A DNA stretch of 64,000 nucleotides from Rhodoferax potami (GTDB lineage: Bacteria > Pseudomonadota > Gammaproteobacteria > Burkholderiales > Burkholderiaceae_C), in NCBI RefSeq assembly GCF_032193765.1, contig NZ_JAVBIJ010000001.1:186001-250000 (forward strand), given 5' to 3'. The translations under genes and the position numbers were made by a program. The stretch's first letter is position 1; each line of letters starts with the position of its first letter. The notes under the pieces are model-generated. The model was not told the DNA's origin. It saw only the letters and a program-made list of their open reading frames with translations, and made no database searches. Below, piece by piece: positions 16,153 to 26,841 of the stretch.

Positions 16153-17823
16153 TTATTGTGCCGCCGCAGGCCAGCGGCGGGGCCGGCCCGACCAGGCGGC
16201 CAGGCCGAACATCAGCATCGGTAACAGCCATTGCAGCCATGCGAACGCAGCAGTCAACGCGCGCTGCCCGCCGGAGGCCAGGGTGACCGCCTCGGTAGTG
16301 ACCGTCTGAAACCGCCCGGCCCCGACGTACAAGGTCGGCAGGTACTGCGCCACGCTCACCGCAAAGCCGACCGCTAGCGCCGCTGCCAGCGCGCTGCGCA
16401 AAAGCGGCCATTTCACTTGCCACAAAAACGCTGCCCGGCTGCGCCCCAGGGCTGCACTCACCTGCAGGAGGCGCGGATCGACACCCCCGTAAGGGCCTTG
16501 CAGCGCAATCAGCACATACGGCAAGGCACTCAAGGTGTGCGCCAGCCAGAGGCCGGCAGCTTGCCCATCAAGCCCCCAGGCCAAGCTGAGGCGGTGCAGA
16601 CCCACCACCCAGAGCACTGCGGGCAGCACCAAAGGCAGCATCCAGACCGGTCGCATGCGCCGCTGCCAGCCAAGCGGCGCCCACTCCAACCAAGCCACCA
16701 CCCAGGCCAGTGCGGTGGCCGCACTTAACAGTCCCAAACCGAGAGTGATCCAAACCGTGCGGCTGCTGCGCAGTACGCCCTCCCAGGCATGGAGGGTCCA
16801 GACCTCCGGCAAAAGGGCCGGAAAAGGCCAGGGCCCTGAGACGCTGCCTGTTGCGAGGGCGGCCAGCACCGCGACATAGACGCCCAAGAGCGCTGCCAAA
16901 GGGGCGCTTACGGCATCGGGCTTACGCACTGTGATGGAGTACTGCGCAAGCGTGACGCCGCGCACCTGACGCTGGCGCCACAGGGGCCAGGCCCTCCAAG
17001 CCACCAGCGCACCGGCGCACCCGAGCAGCACCGCCGCCAGCAGCCAGGCGGCGCTGGCGCCTTGGGCATTGATGGCAGGGTCCGCATCTTGCAGCCACTG
17101 CCAGGCGAGCACCGACAGGGTGGGGGGCGCAGTCGGCCCGATAACCAGCGCCATATCCACCACCGTCAGGCTATAGGCCAGCACCGCCAGCAATGGGGCT
17201 GTGAGGTGGCGCACCAGCTGTGGCCAGCCGATGCGCCACCAGGCTTGCGCATCGCTGTAGCCCCAGGTAGCTGCCAAGCGCAAGGACTGGCGCAGCTGCG
17301 CCTGCACACCCGGCTGCTGCACATAGGCCAACGCGGCCCAGAGTAAAAAAGGCACCTCTTTCAACACCAGCACCGCTATCAGGCCCAGGCCCCAAGGGTC
17401 TTGGGTCGTGGCCCAAGCGGGCGGAGACTCCAGCCCGCTGGGCCAGGGTGATATGAGCCGCAACAGCCACCCCCCGGGCGCGAGCAGGGCCACCATGCCA
17501 ATGGCAAACGCCGCATGGGGTACCGAGAGCAAGGGGGACATCCAGCGGGCCCATTTATCCAGCCCTTGTGCGGTGCCGGTGGGCGCCAACCAGCGCGCCA
17601 GAATGCATGCGGTGATGCCGGTGGCCAGCAGGGTCGCACTCAGGCCGGTCCAGATCGTCATGCCCAAGGCGGGCCAGGTTTGTGGGTGTTGCAACAGGGC
17701 GGCCCACGCCGGCGCTTGCATGCCAAAAGGCACGGTGCTGCCCACCGCCCACAGCAAGGGTCCGGCTACGAGTAACAGCAGTGCAAAAGGAACTAGGTGG
17801 CGCGAAAGGCGTGCGACGGGCAT
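16153..17823 (-). CDS. ABC transporter permease, fused two-domain (YnjC-like)
   Basis: A 556-residue permease with two BPD-type membrane domains in tandem (about residues 45-270 and 330-545), as in YnjC, ThiP and FbpB. Around 11-12 hydrophobic helices can be counted. The EAA-like loops are LRLAATWGYSDAQAWWRIGWP in the first half (seen across about residues 180-202) and VSAALGRSRAAFLWQVKWP in the second. It is the first gene of the eight-gene operon. No binding-protein gene is next to it; a YnjB-type protein is at 40599-41798. Confidence 0.83.
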   Translation of the reverse strand: MPVARLSRHLVPFALLLLVAGPLLWAVGSTVPFGMQAPAWAALLQHPQTWPALGMTIWTGLSATLLATGITACILARWLAPTGTAQGLDKWARWMSPLLSVPHAAFAIGMVALLAPGGWLLRLISPWPSGLESPPAWATTQDPWGLGLIAVLVLKEVPFLLWAALAYVQQPGVQAQLRQSLRLAATWGYSDAQAWWRIGWPQLVRHLTAPLLAVLAYSLTVVDMALVIGPTAPPTLSVLAWQWLQDADPAINAQGASAAWLLAAVLLGCAGALVAWRAWPLWRQRQVRGVTLAQYSITVRKPDAVSAPLAALLGVYVAVLAALATGSVSGPWPFPALLPEVWTLHAWEGVLRSSRTVWITLGLGLLSAATALAWVVAWLEWAPLGWQRRMRPVWMLPLVLPAVLWVVGLHRLSLAWGLDGQAAGLWLAHTLSALPYVLIALQGPYGGVDPRLLQVSAALGRSRAAFLWQVKWPLLRSALAAALAVGFAVSVAQYLPTLYVGAGRFQTVTTEAVTLASGGQRALTAAFAWLQWLLPMLMFGLAAWSGRPRRWPAAAQ

Positions 17824-17870
17824 GGCTGCATCCTAATCAAAGCCTTGGTGGCTGGTGGAGGCCGTGCGCG

Positions 17871-17903
17871 AAAAAAAGCCCGGCTTGCTGGTGCAAACCG
17901 GGC
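17871..17903 (-). terminator. Intrinsic terminator after the Tim44-like gene
   Basis: Read on the minus strand, GCCCGG - 14-base loop - CCGGGC is followed at once by seven T residues. It lies 40 bases downstream of the Tim44-like stop and 48 bases upstream of the ABC permease start, so it separates the two transcription units. Confidence 0.8.
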
Positions 17904-17942
17904 TCGGGGGCAGGGCGGGCTGGTGCGGCCCGCGTGCAGGGA

Positions 17943-18875
17943 TCAGCTGGCTTGCTGGATGCCAGCCAACACCCATCCGCCATTGCCCTGGCGGGACTTG
18001 GTGAGGTGCCAGATTTCGTCGAATGTTTCGTCGTCGGAACCTGCGCCGAAGCGGATGAAGCCCGTGAACTTGACGCTCACCACATAGCGCTGCGCTTCTT
18101 CTGCCACTTCGAGCACGGTGGTGTCGATGCGAACCACTTCACCTGGCTGGGCAGATGTTTCGCGCTCAGCAAAGTCGAGCTTGATTTCTGCAAACATCTC
18201 TGGCGAGGTGAACTCACGGATGTCGTCCAGGTTGCCTGCGTCATAAGCGGCTTGCAAACGGATGAAGTTCACTTTCGCGTTGCGCTCAAAGCTCACACGG
18301 TCAAAGTCAGCGGGGATCGCGGACGTTGCAGCGGGCTGGCCGCCAATGTCAGCACCGATCAGTGAGCCGGAGGACGAGCCGCCCATGCCGGAGGCTGCTG
18401 GTGTCGCCATTTTGTAGGCCTGTTGGGGCATTCCTGCACCGCCTTGGCCTGCAGAGGCGCCAGCCGGCATCAAGCCGCCTGCACCTGCTGTGCCGCCTTG
18501 GCGAGCCATGGCTCGCTTACGCAGGAAGAAGCCCACCACGGCCATGATGGCGAATGCGACCAAAGCCATGGTCATCATTGAGGCGAGCTCGTCACCGAAA
18601 CCGAAGTGCGATGCCAGAGCGGCGATACCCAAGCCAGCTGCGATACCTGCGATTGGCCCCATCCAAGAGGGCTTGGAAGCTGCGGCAGCACCTGCGCCTG
18701 CGGCCGGTGCCGCGTTTTGGGCGGTGGGGGCTGATGGCGCTTTGTCTTGGGTGGCTTGACGCTGGGTGCCCATGGACTTGCCGCCGCCCAATCGCTTGGC
18801 CGCTTCGGCGTCCATGGAAACGCTGGCAATGCCCATCGTGAACACTACCGCGAGAACGGAAAGAAGTCTTTTCAT
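17943..18875 (-). CDS. Tim44-like domain protein, membrane-associated
   Basis: 310 residues. A signal peptide (MKRLLSVLAVVFTMGIASVSMDAEA) is followed by a basic, Gly/Ala/Pro-rich linker, two hydrophobic segments (near 79-97 and 103-122: IAGIAAGLGIAALASHFGF and ASMMTMALVAFAIMAVVGFF), another Gly-rich linker, and a C-terminal Tim44-like domain (about 185-310, ending VSVKFTGFIRF...DEIWHLTKSR). The Tim44-like fold is shared with a mitochondrial import protein and MRPL45, but the bacterial role is unknown. The ATG at 18875 has AGGAG at ideal spacing. A terminator follows. Confidence 0.82.
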   Translation of the reverse strand: MKRLLSVLAVVFTMGIASVSMDAEAAKRLGGGKSMGTQRQATQDKAPSAPTAQNAAPAAGAGAAAASKPSWMGPIAGIAAGLGIAALASHFGFGDELASMMTMALVAFAIMAVVGFFLRKRAMARQGGTAGAGGLMPAGASAGQGGAGMPQQAYKMATPAASGMGGSSSGSLIGADIGGQPAATSAIPADFDRVSFERNAKVNFIRLQAAYDAGNLDDIREFTSPEMFAEIKLDFAERETSAQPGEVVRIDTTVLEVAEEAQRYVVSVKFTGFIRFGAGSDDETFDEIWHLTKSRQGNGGWVLAGIQQAS

Positions 18876-18977
18876 GTCGATCTCCTGAAAAAATGAATGA
18901 CAAGCGGAGATTACGTGCGAAAAGACCAATTAAAAACCAGTGTATTTAAGAATAACGTTCCGTAAAAAACTGAGGGT

Positions 18978-19862
18978 TCAGGCGAGGCCATCCAGCACCC
19001 GCTGCACCAAGGGGTGCTGGACTTTCTTTTCGGTGCCCACCGCAAAGAAATGTTCGGTCACGCCTTCGCAGGGAGCCAGTCGTTCGACGCCATAGTTGGC
19101 AAGCAAGTCTTGCTCAGCCCATTCTGCTGCCGGAAAAATGCCCATGCCGCTGGCCCCGAAGGTATTGAGCAGCGCACTGTCCTCAAACTCGCCCACGATG
19201 CGCGGGCGAACGCCCTGTTGCTCAAACCAGTGGTCTAGGCGGGCCCGCACGGCGGTGTGGGCTGTGGGTAGCAGCACCGGGGTGCTGGCAAGGCACTGGG
19301 GGAAGTGGCTTGCGGCGCCGCGCACCAATGTCGGGGTGCCGTACCACGCCATGGGCGACTGCCCCATGGCGTGGCTGTAGAGCTTGATGTTGGGGTTGGC
19401 CGGAGCAGGGCGGTCAGAGAACACCACGTCCAGCCGGTGCAAGGCCAAGTCCCCCAACAACTCGTCAAGCTCGCCTTCGTGGCAGATCAAGCGCAGGGTC
19501 GGCTCGCTGATGACCGGTTGCAACAGGCGGCGCGCCACCAGCTTGGGCAAGCCGTCTGATATGCCCACAGCCAGCCGCATCGACGGCGCGCTGGCTGATT
19601 CGCGCACCCGCTCGGGCAAGTTCTCGCCGATCTGGAATATCTGGTCGGCCAGTTGCAAAGCGGTCTGGCCCGCATCTGTGAGCACCAAGCCGCGGCCGGC
19701 GGGTTTGAGCAGGGCATAACCCAGCGAGCGCTCCAGTTCGCGGACCTGCGCGCTCACGGTTTGCACTGCCATGTCGAGCTTGTCGGCCGCCCGTGACATG
19801 CCGCCCTCCTTGGCCACCACCCAAAAGTAGTACAGGTGCTTGTAGTTGAAGCTGGTGCTCAT
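18978..19862 (-). CDS. LysR-family regulator, NhaR-like
   Basis: 294 residues. The opening FNYKHLYYFWVVAKEGGMSRAA matches the NhaR branch (NYxHLYYFW) rather than typical LysR proteins; in E. coli NhaR activates the Na+/H+ antiporter gene nhaA and osmC in response to sodium. The winged helix-turn-helix spans about residues 8-66 and the effector domain about 90-294. No antiporter is nearby. The gene is divergent from a hibernation-factor-like gene across 97 bases, so it may regulate that gene and itself. Confidence 0.82.
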   Translation of the reverse strand: MSTSFNYKHLYYFWVVAKEGGMSRAADKLDMAVQTVSAQVRELERSLGYALLKPAGRGLVLTDAGQTALQLADQIFQIGENLPERVRESASAPSMRLAVGISDGLPKLVARRLLQPVISEPTLRLICHEGELDELLGDLALHRLDVVFSDRPAPANPNIKLYSHAMGQSPMAWYGTPTLVRGAASHFPQCLASTPVLLPTAHTAVRARLDHWFEQQGVRPRIVGEFEDSALLNTFGASGMGIFPAAEWAEQDLLANYGVERLAPCEGVTEHFFAVGTEKKVQHPLVQRVLDGLA

Positions 19863-19959
19863 ATTCTGTATTTACGGGAATTTGGATCAGAAATTATCTG
19901 CTTTTTGCGGAATGTTCTCGTGCTTAAGGTAGAGGCTCATTCACAGCAAGGAGTTTTTT

Positions 19960-20304
19960 ATGCAAGTCATTTTTGAATCGCGACATGCAACTGGCAGCAC
20001 TTTGCGCCAAGAGGCTCTGGAGCGGGTGCGGTTTGTCTTGCGCAGGCTGGGGGCCACCGTGCCGCGGACCAAAGTCATGTTCACCGACATCAATGGCCCT
20101 AAGGGCGGCGTCGACAAGCATTGCTTGTTGGAAGTGAAAACCGAGAAGTCGGGGGTGCTGGTGATTTCTTCGCTGGCGAGCGATTGGCGCACCGCACTGG
20201 ATGACGGTTTGGAGCGCTTGGTGCGCGCCCTGACGCGAACTATGGACCGCCAGAGAAAGCCTGCCCGCACACGACTGGCCAAGCCAACTCTTGAGGTGAA
20301 TTAA
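19960..20304 (+). CDS. HPF/RaiA-like ribosome-associated protein
   Basis: 114 residues resembling the short hibernation factors HPF and RaiA: beta-alpha-beta-beta-beta-alpha order, FESRHATGSTLRQEALERV as first strand and helix, and a C-terminal basic helix rich in Arg/Lys. The classical HPF motif is poorly conserved, so it is a divergent relative that may bind ribosomes or rRNA under stress. AAGGAG precedes the ATG. It is coupled to the next small gene (TAATG overlap). Divergent to the NhaR-like gene. Confidence 0.6.
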   Translation: MQVIFESRHATGSTLRQEALERVRFVLRRLGATVPRTKVMFTDINGPKGGVDKHCLLEVKTEKSGVLVISSLASDWRTALDDGLERLVRALTRTMDRQRKPARTRLAKPTLEVN

Positions 20305-20471
20305 TGGGTGACGATTTTCTGACGCTGGAGTGGATCAGCCTGGCGCTGTCGATGCCGATTCTTTATGCGGCGTGGCATGAGTATTCCGAACGCAATACGC
20401 GTGACGCCAAGTTTTTAGCCGGCCTGGGTGCTGGCGGGCTGATTTTGTCCGGCGCAGGGTTTGTTCTGTAA
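20304..20471 (+). CDS. Small hypothetical protein, 55 residues
   Basis: The ATG at 20304 shares its A with the TAA of the HPF-like gene and is preceded by GAGGTGA, so it is very likely translated. The product starts MGDDFLTLEWISLALSMPIL, has a basic/acidic middle (HEYSERNTRDAK) and ends with a Gly-rich hydrophobic segment (FLAGLGAGGLILSGAGFVL). It could be a two-helix membrane microprotein. I know no family for it. Confidence 0.62.
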   Translation: MGDDFLTLEWISLALSMPILYAAWHEYSERNTRDAKFLAGLGAGGLILSGAGFVL

Positions 20472-20520
20472 AGCGGGCGCACTGCCCGCACCATTGAATT
20501 TTTGAAGCAAGGAGTTCCCT

Positions 20521-20799
20521 ATGAAATGCCCCCATTGTCCCAGCAGCACCTTGGTGATGACCGAGCGGCAAGGCGTCGAGATTGACTATTGCCCTACCTG
20601 TCGTGGCATCTGGCTGGACCGAGGCGAGCTCGACAAGCTGCTGGACAAAGCCTCCGGCCCCGCCCCAGTGCAGGCCATGCCGGCGGCACGCCCTCCGTCT
20701 GCGCCGCGGCATCGCGATTTTGAAGACTCTGACTTTCACGAGCACAAGCGCTACCCGCAGAGCCGCAAGAAGTCGTGGTTGCACGAGATCTTTGACTAG
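20521..20799 (+). CDS. Zinc-finger protein, TFIIB-type (zf-TFIIB)
   Basis: 92 residues. The N-terminal 45 residues carry two CPxC knuckles (MKCPHC and DYCPTCRGIWLDRGEL), the zf-TFIIB pattern seen in many small bacterial proteins of unknown role. The rest is charged and disordered and ends in KSWLHEIFD. AAGGAG stands before the ATG at 20521. It is the third gene of a short unit after the HPF-like and 55-residue genes. Confidence 0.8.
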   Translation: MKCPHCPSSTLVMTERQGVEIDYCPTCRGIWLDRGELDKLLDKASGPAPVQAMPAARPPSAPRHRDFEDSDFHEHKRYPQSRKKSWLHEIFD

Positions 20800-20821
20800 C
20801 GCCTTGGCATCCTGAGCGGTT

Positions 20822-21754
20822 TCAGCCTTCCGGCATGCGGTAGACCAATACCTTGAGGGCCCGCTCCGGCGCAATATCGGCAAATGCCGCCGGGTTGGGC
20901 AGGCGCTGCACCAGCTCCAGGCCAGGTGCTTGCTCTTGCATATGCCCCTGCAGGAAGGCGGTGTCCAGCTCGGGGGCATTCAGGCACACCAGCGCGTGGC
21001 CGCCCGGCGCCAGCAACTCGGGCAGGCGACGCACCAAGCGGGCATAGTCTTTGGTGGCCACAAAGCTGCCACGCTGGTAGCTCGGTGGGTCGAGCACAAC
21101 CAAGTCGTAGGGGCCGCTGCGTGTGATCTTGCCCCAGGTCTTGAAAATATCGTGCCCCAAAAAGCTCACACCGCTCTCAATCCCGTTGAGCCGGTGATTT
21201 TGTTGGCCCGTGGCCAGCGCGCCTTGGCTCATGTCTACATTCACCACATGCCGTGCGCCCGCCTGCAAGGCCACTACCGAGAACGAGCAGGTGTAGGCAA
21301 ACAGGTTGAGGACCCGGAAGGCAAAAGTTTTCGGATGGCTGGCCACATAGTCGCGCACCCAGCGCCGGCCCTCTGCCATGTCCAGAAACAGGCCGTGGTT
21401 CTGGCCCTTTAACAACTGCACTTTGTAGCGGCTGCCCGCTTCGGTAACCACGTGGGGCTCAGGCACTACACCGGTCATCAAGCGGGTATCGGCGTGGCCG
21501 TCAGCACGGCATTGAAATACCCAATTCAGAGGCTGCCCGTCGCCGATCTGGGCCCAGCGCGCTGTCAATGCATCGCCCAGCGCCGCGAGCTCCGCCTCAC
21601 TTGTAGCCGCAAAGCTGGTGGCGACTAGCACCGGTGGGTACCAGTCCAGCGACCAGGATTCGCTGCCGGGGAACAGGCCGCCCCGGCCATGAAACAGGCG
21701 GCAGGCATCGGAGGGGAGTTCCATCGTGGCGATGGTGGAGAGCAGAGCTTGCAA
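20822..21754 (-). CDS. Class I SAM-dependent methyltransferase, RlmI/RlmK-like
   Basis: 310 residues. The SAM-binding region has VLNLFAYTCSFSVVALQAGA (motif I, near 150), VNVDMSQGAL and LVVLDPPSYQRG (motif IV, DPPSY), as in COG1092 enzymes that methylate C5 or N positions of rRNA bases. It lacks a clear N-terminal PUA domain, which E. coli RlmI has, so the exact target is uncertain. Convergent with the zinc-finger gene (22-base gap). Confidence 0.78.
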   Translation of the reverse strand: MQALLSTIATMELPSDACRLFHGRGGLFPGSESWSLDWYPPVLVATSFAATSEAELAALGDALTARWAQIGDGQPLNWVFQCRADGHADTRLMTGVVPEPHVVTEAGSRYKVQLLKGQNHGLFLDMAEGRRWVRDYVASHPKTFAFRVLNLFAYTCSFSVVALQAGARHVVNVDMSQGALATGQQNHRLNGIESGVSFLGHDIFKTWGKITRSGPYDLVVLDPPSYQRGSFVATKDYARLVRRLPELLAPGGHALVCLNAPELDTAFLQGHMQEQAPGLELVQRLPNPAAFADIAPERALKVLVYRMPEG

Positions 21755-21825
21755 GGGGCGTTTATTCAGTGGAGGATGCGGGGAGTGTATGCAGTGTGTG
21801 GCCTATAAAAATCACTATCGGTGCT

Positions 21826-21840
21826 ATTGGGCAATCCAAT
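21826..21840. promoter_or_regulatory. Inverted repeat upstream of katG, possible regulator site
   Basis: ATTGG-GCAAT-CCAAT lies 70 bases before katG in an AT-richer stretch. It does not fit the full OxyR tetranucleotide pattern (ATAG-N7-CTAT), so no regulator can be named. A katG promoter is expected here, but I cannot place -35/-10 boxes with confidence. Confidence 0.3.
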
Positions 21841-21855
21841 TGGCAAGGTTGATAG

Positions 21856-24120
<2,265 letters not shown>

Positions 24121-24163
24121 GCTAACGGTTGGTGATTGCCGCTGCCCCTGGGTGGCGGCTTAC

Positions 24164-24209
24164 AACCCCGCTGTGCTGCCGGTGTACCGGTGATGCAGCG
24201 GGGTTTTTT
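24164..24209 (+). terminator. Intrinsic terminator of katG
   Basis: AACCCCGCTG pairs perfectly with CAGCGGGGTT, and the stem runs into a T-tract (TTTTTT) 45-90 bases after the katG stop. It ends just before the stop of the convergent patatin gene. Confidence 0.88.
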
Positions 24210-24212
24210 GCG

Positions 24213-25331
24213 TCAGCCCGGGGTGGGCACCCGCAGGTCGTCGAGGTAGTCGGCGGCGATGTTGATGCTGCACTCCACCCCGATGGAGGTCACATGTTTT
24301 TTCAGCCACTCTTTGGCAGACGCGCGGCCCAGGTCCCGCAGGGTGTGGATGAGCTTGGCGTCGGTGTCTGACTTGGTGGAGGCCGGGTAGCCCTCCAGAA
24401 TGCTGCCGCCATCAATGCGGTGCATCAGCACATTTTTGTAGCGCGCCGGGTCCAGCTTGCCTTCGGCTAGCAGGCGCTTCACAAAGTCGATAGCGCGCAT
24501 CTCGGCAATCAGCGCTGAGTTGAAGGTGATTTCGTTCAAGCGGTCCAGAATGCCGGCCGCCGTGGTAGGCAGCTTGTGGCGCTCTATGGGGTTGATCTGC
24601 ACCAGCATCACGTCCGGGCTTTTGCACTCGTAAATGAGGGGGTGGATGGCGGGGTTGCCGGCGTAGCCGCCATCCCAGTAGTGCTCGCCCTCAATCTCTA
24701 CTGCTTGGAACACGGTGGGCAGGCAGGCGGAGGCCATCACCGCATCGGCGGTGAGCCGCTTACCTGAAAAAATCTCGGCCTTGCCAGTGCGCACCTTGGT
24801 GGCCACCACAAACACCTTGAGCGCTGGGTAGGCGGCCAGGCGCTCAAAGTCCATTTGGCGCTCTAAAAAGTCGCGTAGCGGGTTGATGTCCAGCGGGTTG
24901 CTTTGGTAGGGCGATACCGCTTGCGTCCAGAAGCTGGTGACCGCGTCAGAAAGGATCTGGCTGGGGGATGCCGAGCCGGTGAGGGCGGAAAGCCCGCCAA
25001 ACAGCAAGTCAAACGGCACCTTGTGGGCGCCTGCCAGCGAGCTGCTGAGCGCGCCCATGTTGACCACACCTTCCCAAAAATCTGCCAGCGACTGTTGGGC
25101 ACTGTCTCTGGCCACCTTGCGTGATTTACCCTCGGCCTGCGCAAAGCCGTGGGCCAGCGCCACCGCATTCATCGCGCCGGCACTGGTGCCGCTGATGCCT
25201 TCAAAGTCCAGCCGGCCGTCTTCGAGCAAGGCGTCCAGCACTCCCCAGGTGAATGCCCCGTGCGAGCCTCCGCCCTGCAGGGCGAGGTTGACCATGGGGC
25301 GCGTGGCGGTAGGGGTTTTGGGGTCGGTCAT
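24213..25331 (-). CDS. Patatin-like phospholipase
   Basis: 372 residues, cytosolic lipid acyl hydrolase of the patatin family with a Ser-Asp dyad. The oxyanion loop is LQGGGSHGAF (residues 18-27), the nucleophile is in GISGTSAGAMNA (GxSxG, near 46-57), and the catalytic Asp is in WDGGYAGNP (near 218). The C-terminal half has no known extra domain. It belongs to the PHB-depolymerase-like or general phospholipase branch; the substrate is not known. Confidence 0.86.
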   Translation of the reverse strand: MTDPKTPTATRPMVNLALQGGGSHGAFTWGVLDALLEDGRLDFEGISGTSAGAMNAVALAHGFAQAEGKSRKVARDSAQQSLADFWEGVVNMGALSSSLAGAHKVPFDLLFGGLSALTGSASPSQILSDAVTSFWTQAVSPYQSNPLDINPLRDFLERQMDFERLAAYPALKVFVVATKVRTGKAEIFSGKRLTADAVMASACLPTVFQAVEIEGEHYWDGGYAGNPAIHPLIYECKSPDVMLVQINPIERHKLPTTAAGILDRLNEITFNSALIAEMRAIDFVKRLLAEGKLDPARYKNVLMHRIDGGSILEGYPASTKSDTDAKLIHTLRDLGRASAKEWLKKHVTSIGVECSINIAADYLDDLRVPTPG

Positions 25332-25357
25332 GCCCCTAGCTTAGGGCAAGGCGGCAT

Positions 25358-26221
25358 TCAGGCAGCTGACGGCTCGCCCAAGACCCCATCCCTGAAATCG
25401 CTTAGCGCCTGATAAATCTCCTGCTGCGAGTTCATCACAAAGGGGCCGTATTGCACGATGGGCTCTTTGAGCGGCTTGCCGGCAATCAGCAGGAACCTGG
25501 CGTCCGCGCTGGCGGTGATGGTTATTCCATCGCTGGCCGCATCGTTGCGGAAGATGGCCATGCGCTGGGCGGGCACGGTCTTGTCGCCCACCTGCACGTC
25601 ACCGCGGTACACATAAATGAACGCGTTGTGTGTGGCGGGTAGCGGTTGGCTGAAGGTGCTGCCGGCAGGTATGTGCACATCCAGGTACAGCGGTTGGGTT
25701 TTCTCGCGCTGCACAGCGCCTGCGGTGCCATGGCTTTCACCGGCAATCACCGTCAGTTGCACACCCTCGGCGGTAGTGACTTTGGGCAGGTCGGTCGCCT
25801 GAATGTCGCGGTACCAGGGGGCGCCCATCTTTTCGCTGCTGTGCAGGTTCAGCCAGAGCTGAAAGCCTTCCATTCGGCCTTCGGTCTGCTGCGGGATTTC
25901 GGAGTGGATCACACCGCGCGCGGCAGTCATCCACTGCACACCACCGTCTGTGACCAAGCCCTCGTGGCCCGCGCTGTCGCGGTGGCGCAAGCGGCCGCTC
26001 AGCATGTACGACACGGTCTCGAACCCGCGGTGCGGATGCTCGGGGAAGCCGGCAATGTAGTCATCCGGGTTGTCGCTGCCAAAGGCGTCCAGCATCAGGA
26101 AGGGGTCCAAGCGGTGTTGCAGGTTTTGGGTCAGTACCCGGGTGAGCTTGACGCCTGCGCCATCCGAAGTGGCTTGCCCCGCCACCAGGCGCTCAATGGT
26201 GCGTGATTGTTGAACTGTCAT
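25358..26221 (-). CDS. Pirin family protein (bicupin)
   Basis: 287 residues with the pirin N-terminal cupin: FPEHPHRGFETVSYMLSG carries the two metal-binding His, followed by the later HSE of TAARGVIHSE. The C-terminal pirin domain runs to the end. Bacterial pirins can act as quercetin dioxygenases or as redox-sensing partners of other proteins. The ATG at 26221 has AAGGAGA; the longer open frame upstream is antisense noise over the DoxX gene. It probably shares a transcript with doxX, 97 bases upstream. Confidence 0.88.
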   Translation of the reverse strand: MTVQQSRTIERLVAGQATSDGAGVKLTRVLTQNLQHRLDPFLMLDAFGSDNPDDYIAGFPEHPHRGFETVSYMLSGRLRHRDSAGHEGLVTDGGVQWMTAARGVIHSEIPQQTEGRMEGFQLWLNLHSSEKMGAPWYRDIQATDLPKVTTAEGVQLTVIAGESHGTAGAVQREKTQPLYLDVHIPAGSTFSQPLPATHNAFIYVYRGDVQVGDKTVPAQRMAIFRNDAASDGITITASADARFLLIAGKPLKEPIVQYGPFVMNSQQEIYQALSDFRDGVLGEPSAA

Positions 26222-26318
26222 GGTGATCTCCTTGGGGTTGAACGGACGGACAGGCCGCAAAAGGCGGCCTGTGGTTGAAGGGCTGTGTGCGGCGTGCCGG
26301 ACCGAGCTGTACCGGGTT

Positions 26319-26741
26319 TTATTCGCGGCGTGCGTCGAGGCTCCAGCCACCGGCGCCGTTGGCGGCCAAGGCCAACAAGCCACCGACCACTGCCACGTTC
26401 TTGAAGAACAGCAGTTGCACCATGAAGGCCTGGTCAGCCGGCACAGCCCAGAAAGCGTGGAAGAAGAAGCTCGCCACCAGTGTGAACAGGGCCAACACCA
26501 GAGCCGCGATGCGGGTGCCGAAGCCGGCAATCAGCGCCAGGCCACCCACAATTTCGACCACCAGCGCGAGCACAGCGCCGACGGCGGGCAGTGGCAAACC
26601 GACGGAAGCGATGTAACCCACGGTGCCTTCAAAGCCGGTGAGCTTGCTGATGCCAGCTGGCAAAAACAGGGCAGCCAACAGCACGCGGCCTGCGAGGTTG
26701 AGTGCGTTTTGGGCGGTAGTGGTGGTGTTGCTAGAGGACAT
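26319..26741 (-). CDS. DoxX family membrane protein
   Basis: 140 residues with four membrane helices (about 15-35, 48-70, 75-95, 105-125) and the DoxX pattern GRVLLAALFLPAGISKLTGF. DoxX-type proteins are linked to thiol or oxidative stress systems in other bacteria. The gene faces a divergent LysR regulator, a common arrangement for doxX-pirin pairs, which suggests local control. Confidence 0.85.
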   Translation of the reverse strand: MSSSNTTTTAQNALNLAGRVLLAALFLPAGISKLTGFEGTVGYIASVGLPLPAVGAVLALVVEIVGGLALIAGFGTRIAALVLALFTLVASFFFHAFWAVPADQAFMVQLLFFKNVAVVGGLLALAANGAGGWSLDARRE

Positions 26742-26841
26742 GGTGATTTCCTTTCAAGGGGGAAGTTGTTTGCGATGGGTGAACTGTATTCCTCATCAAT
26801 CAGCCTGAAAATCCGTTGAAATGGATATGATTGTTGTCACT

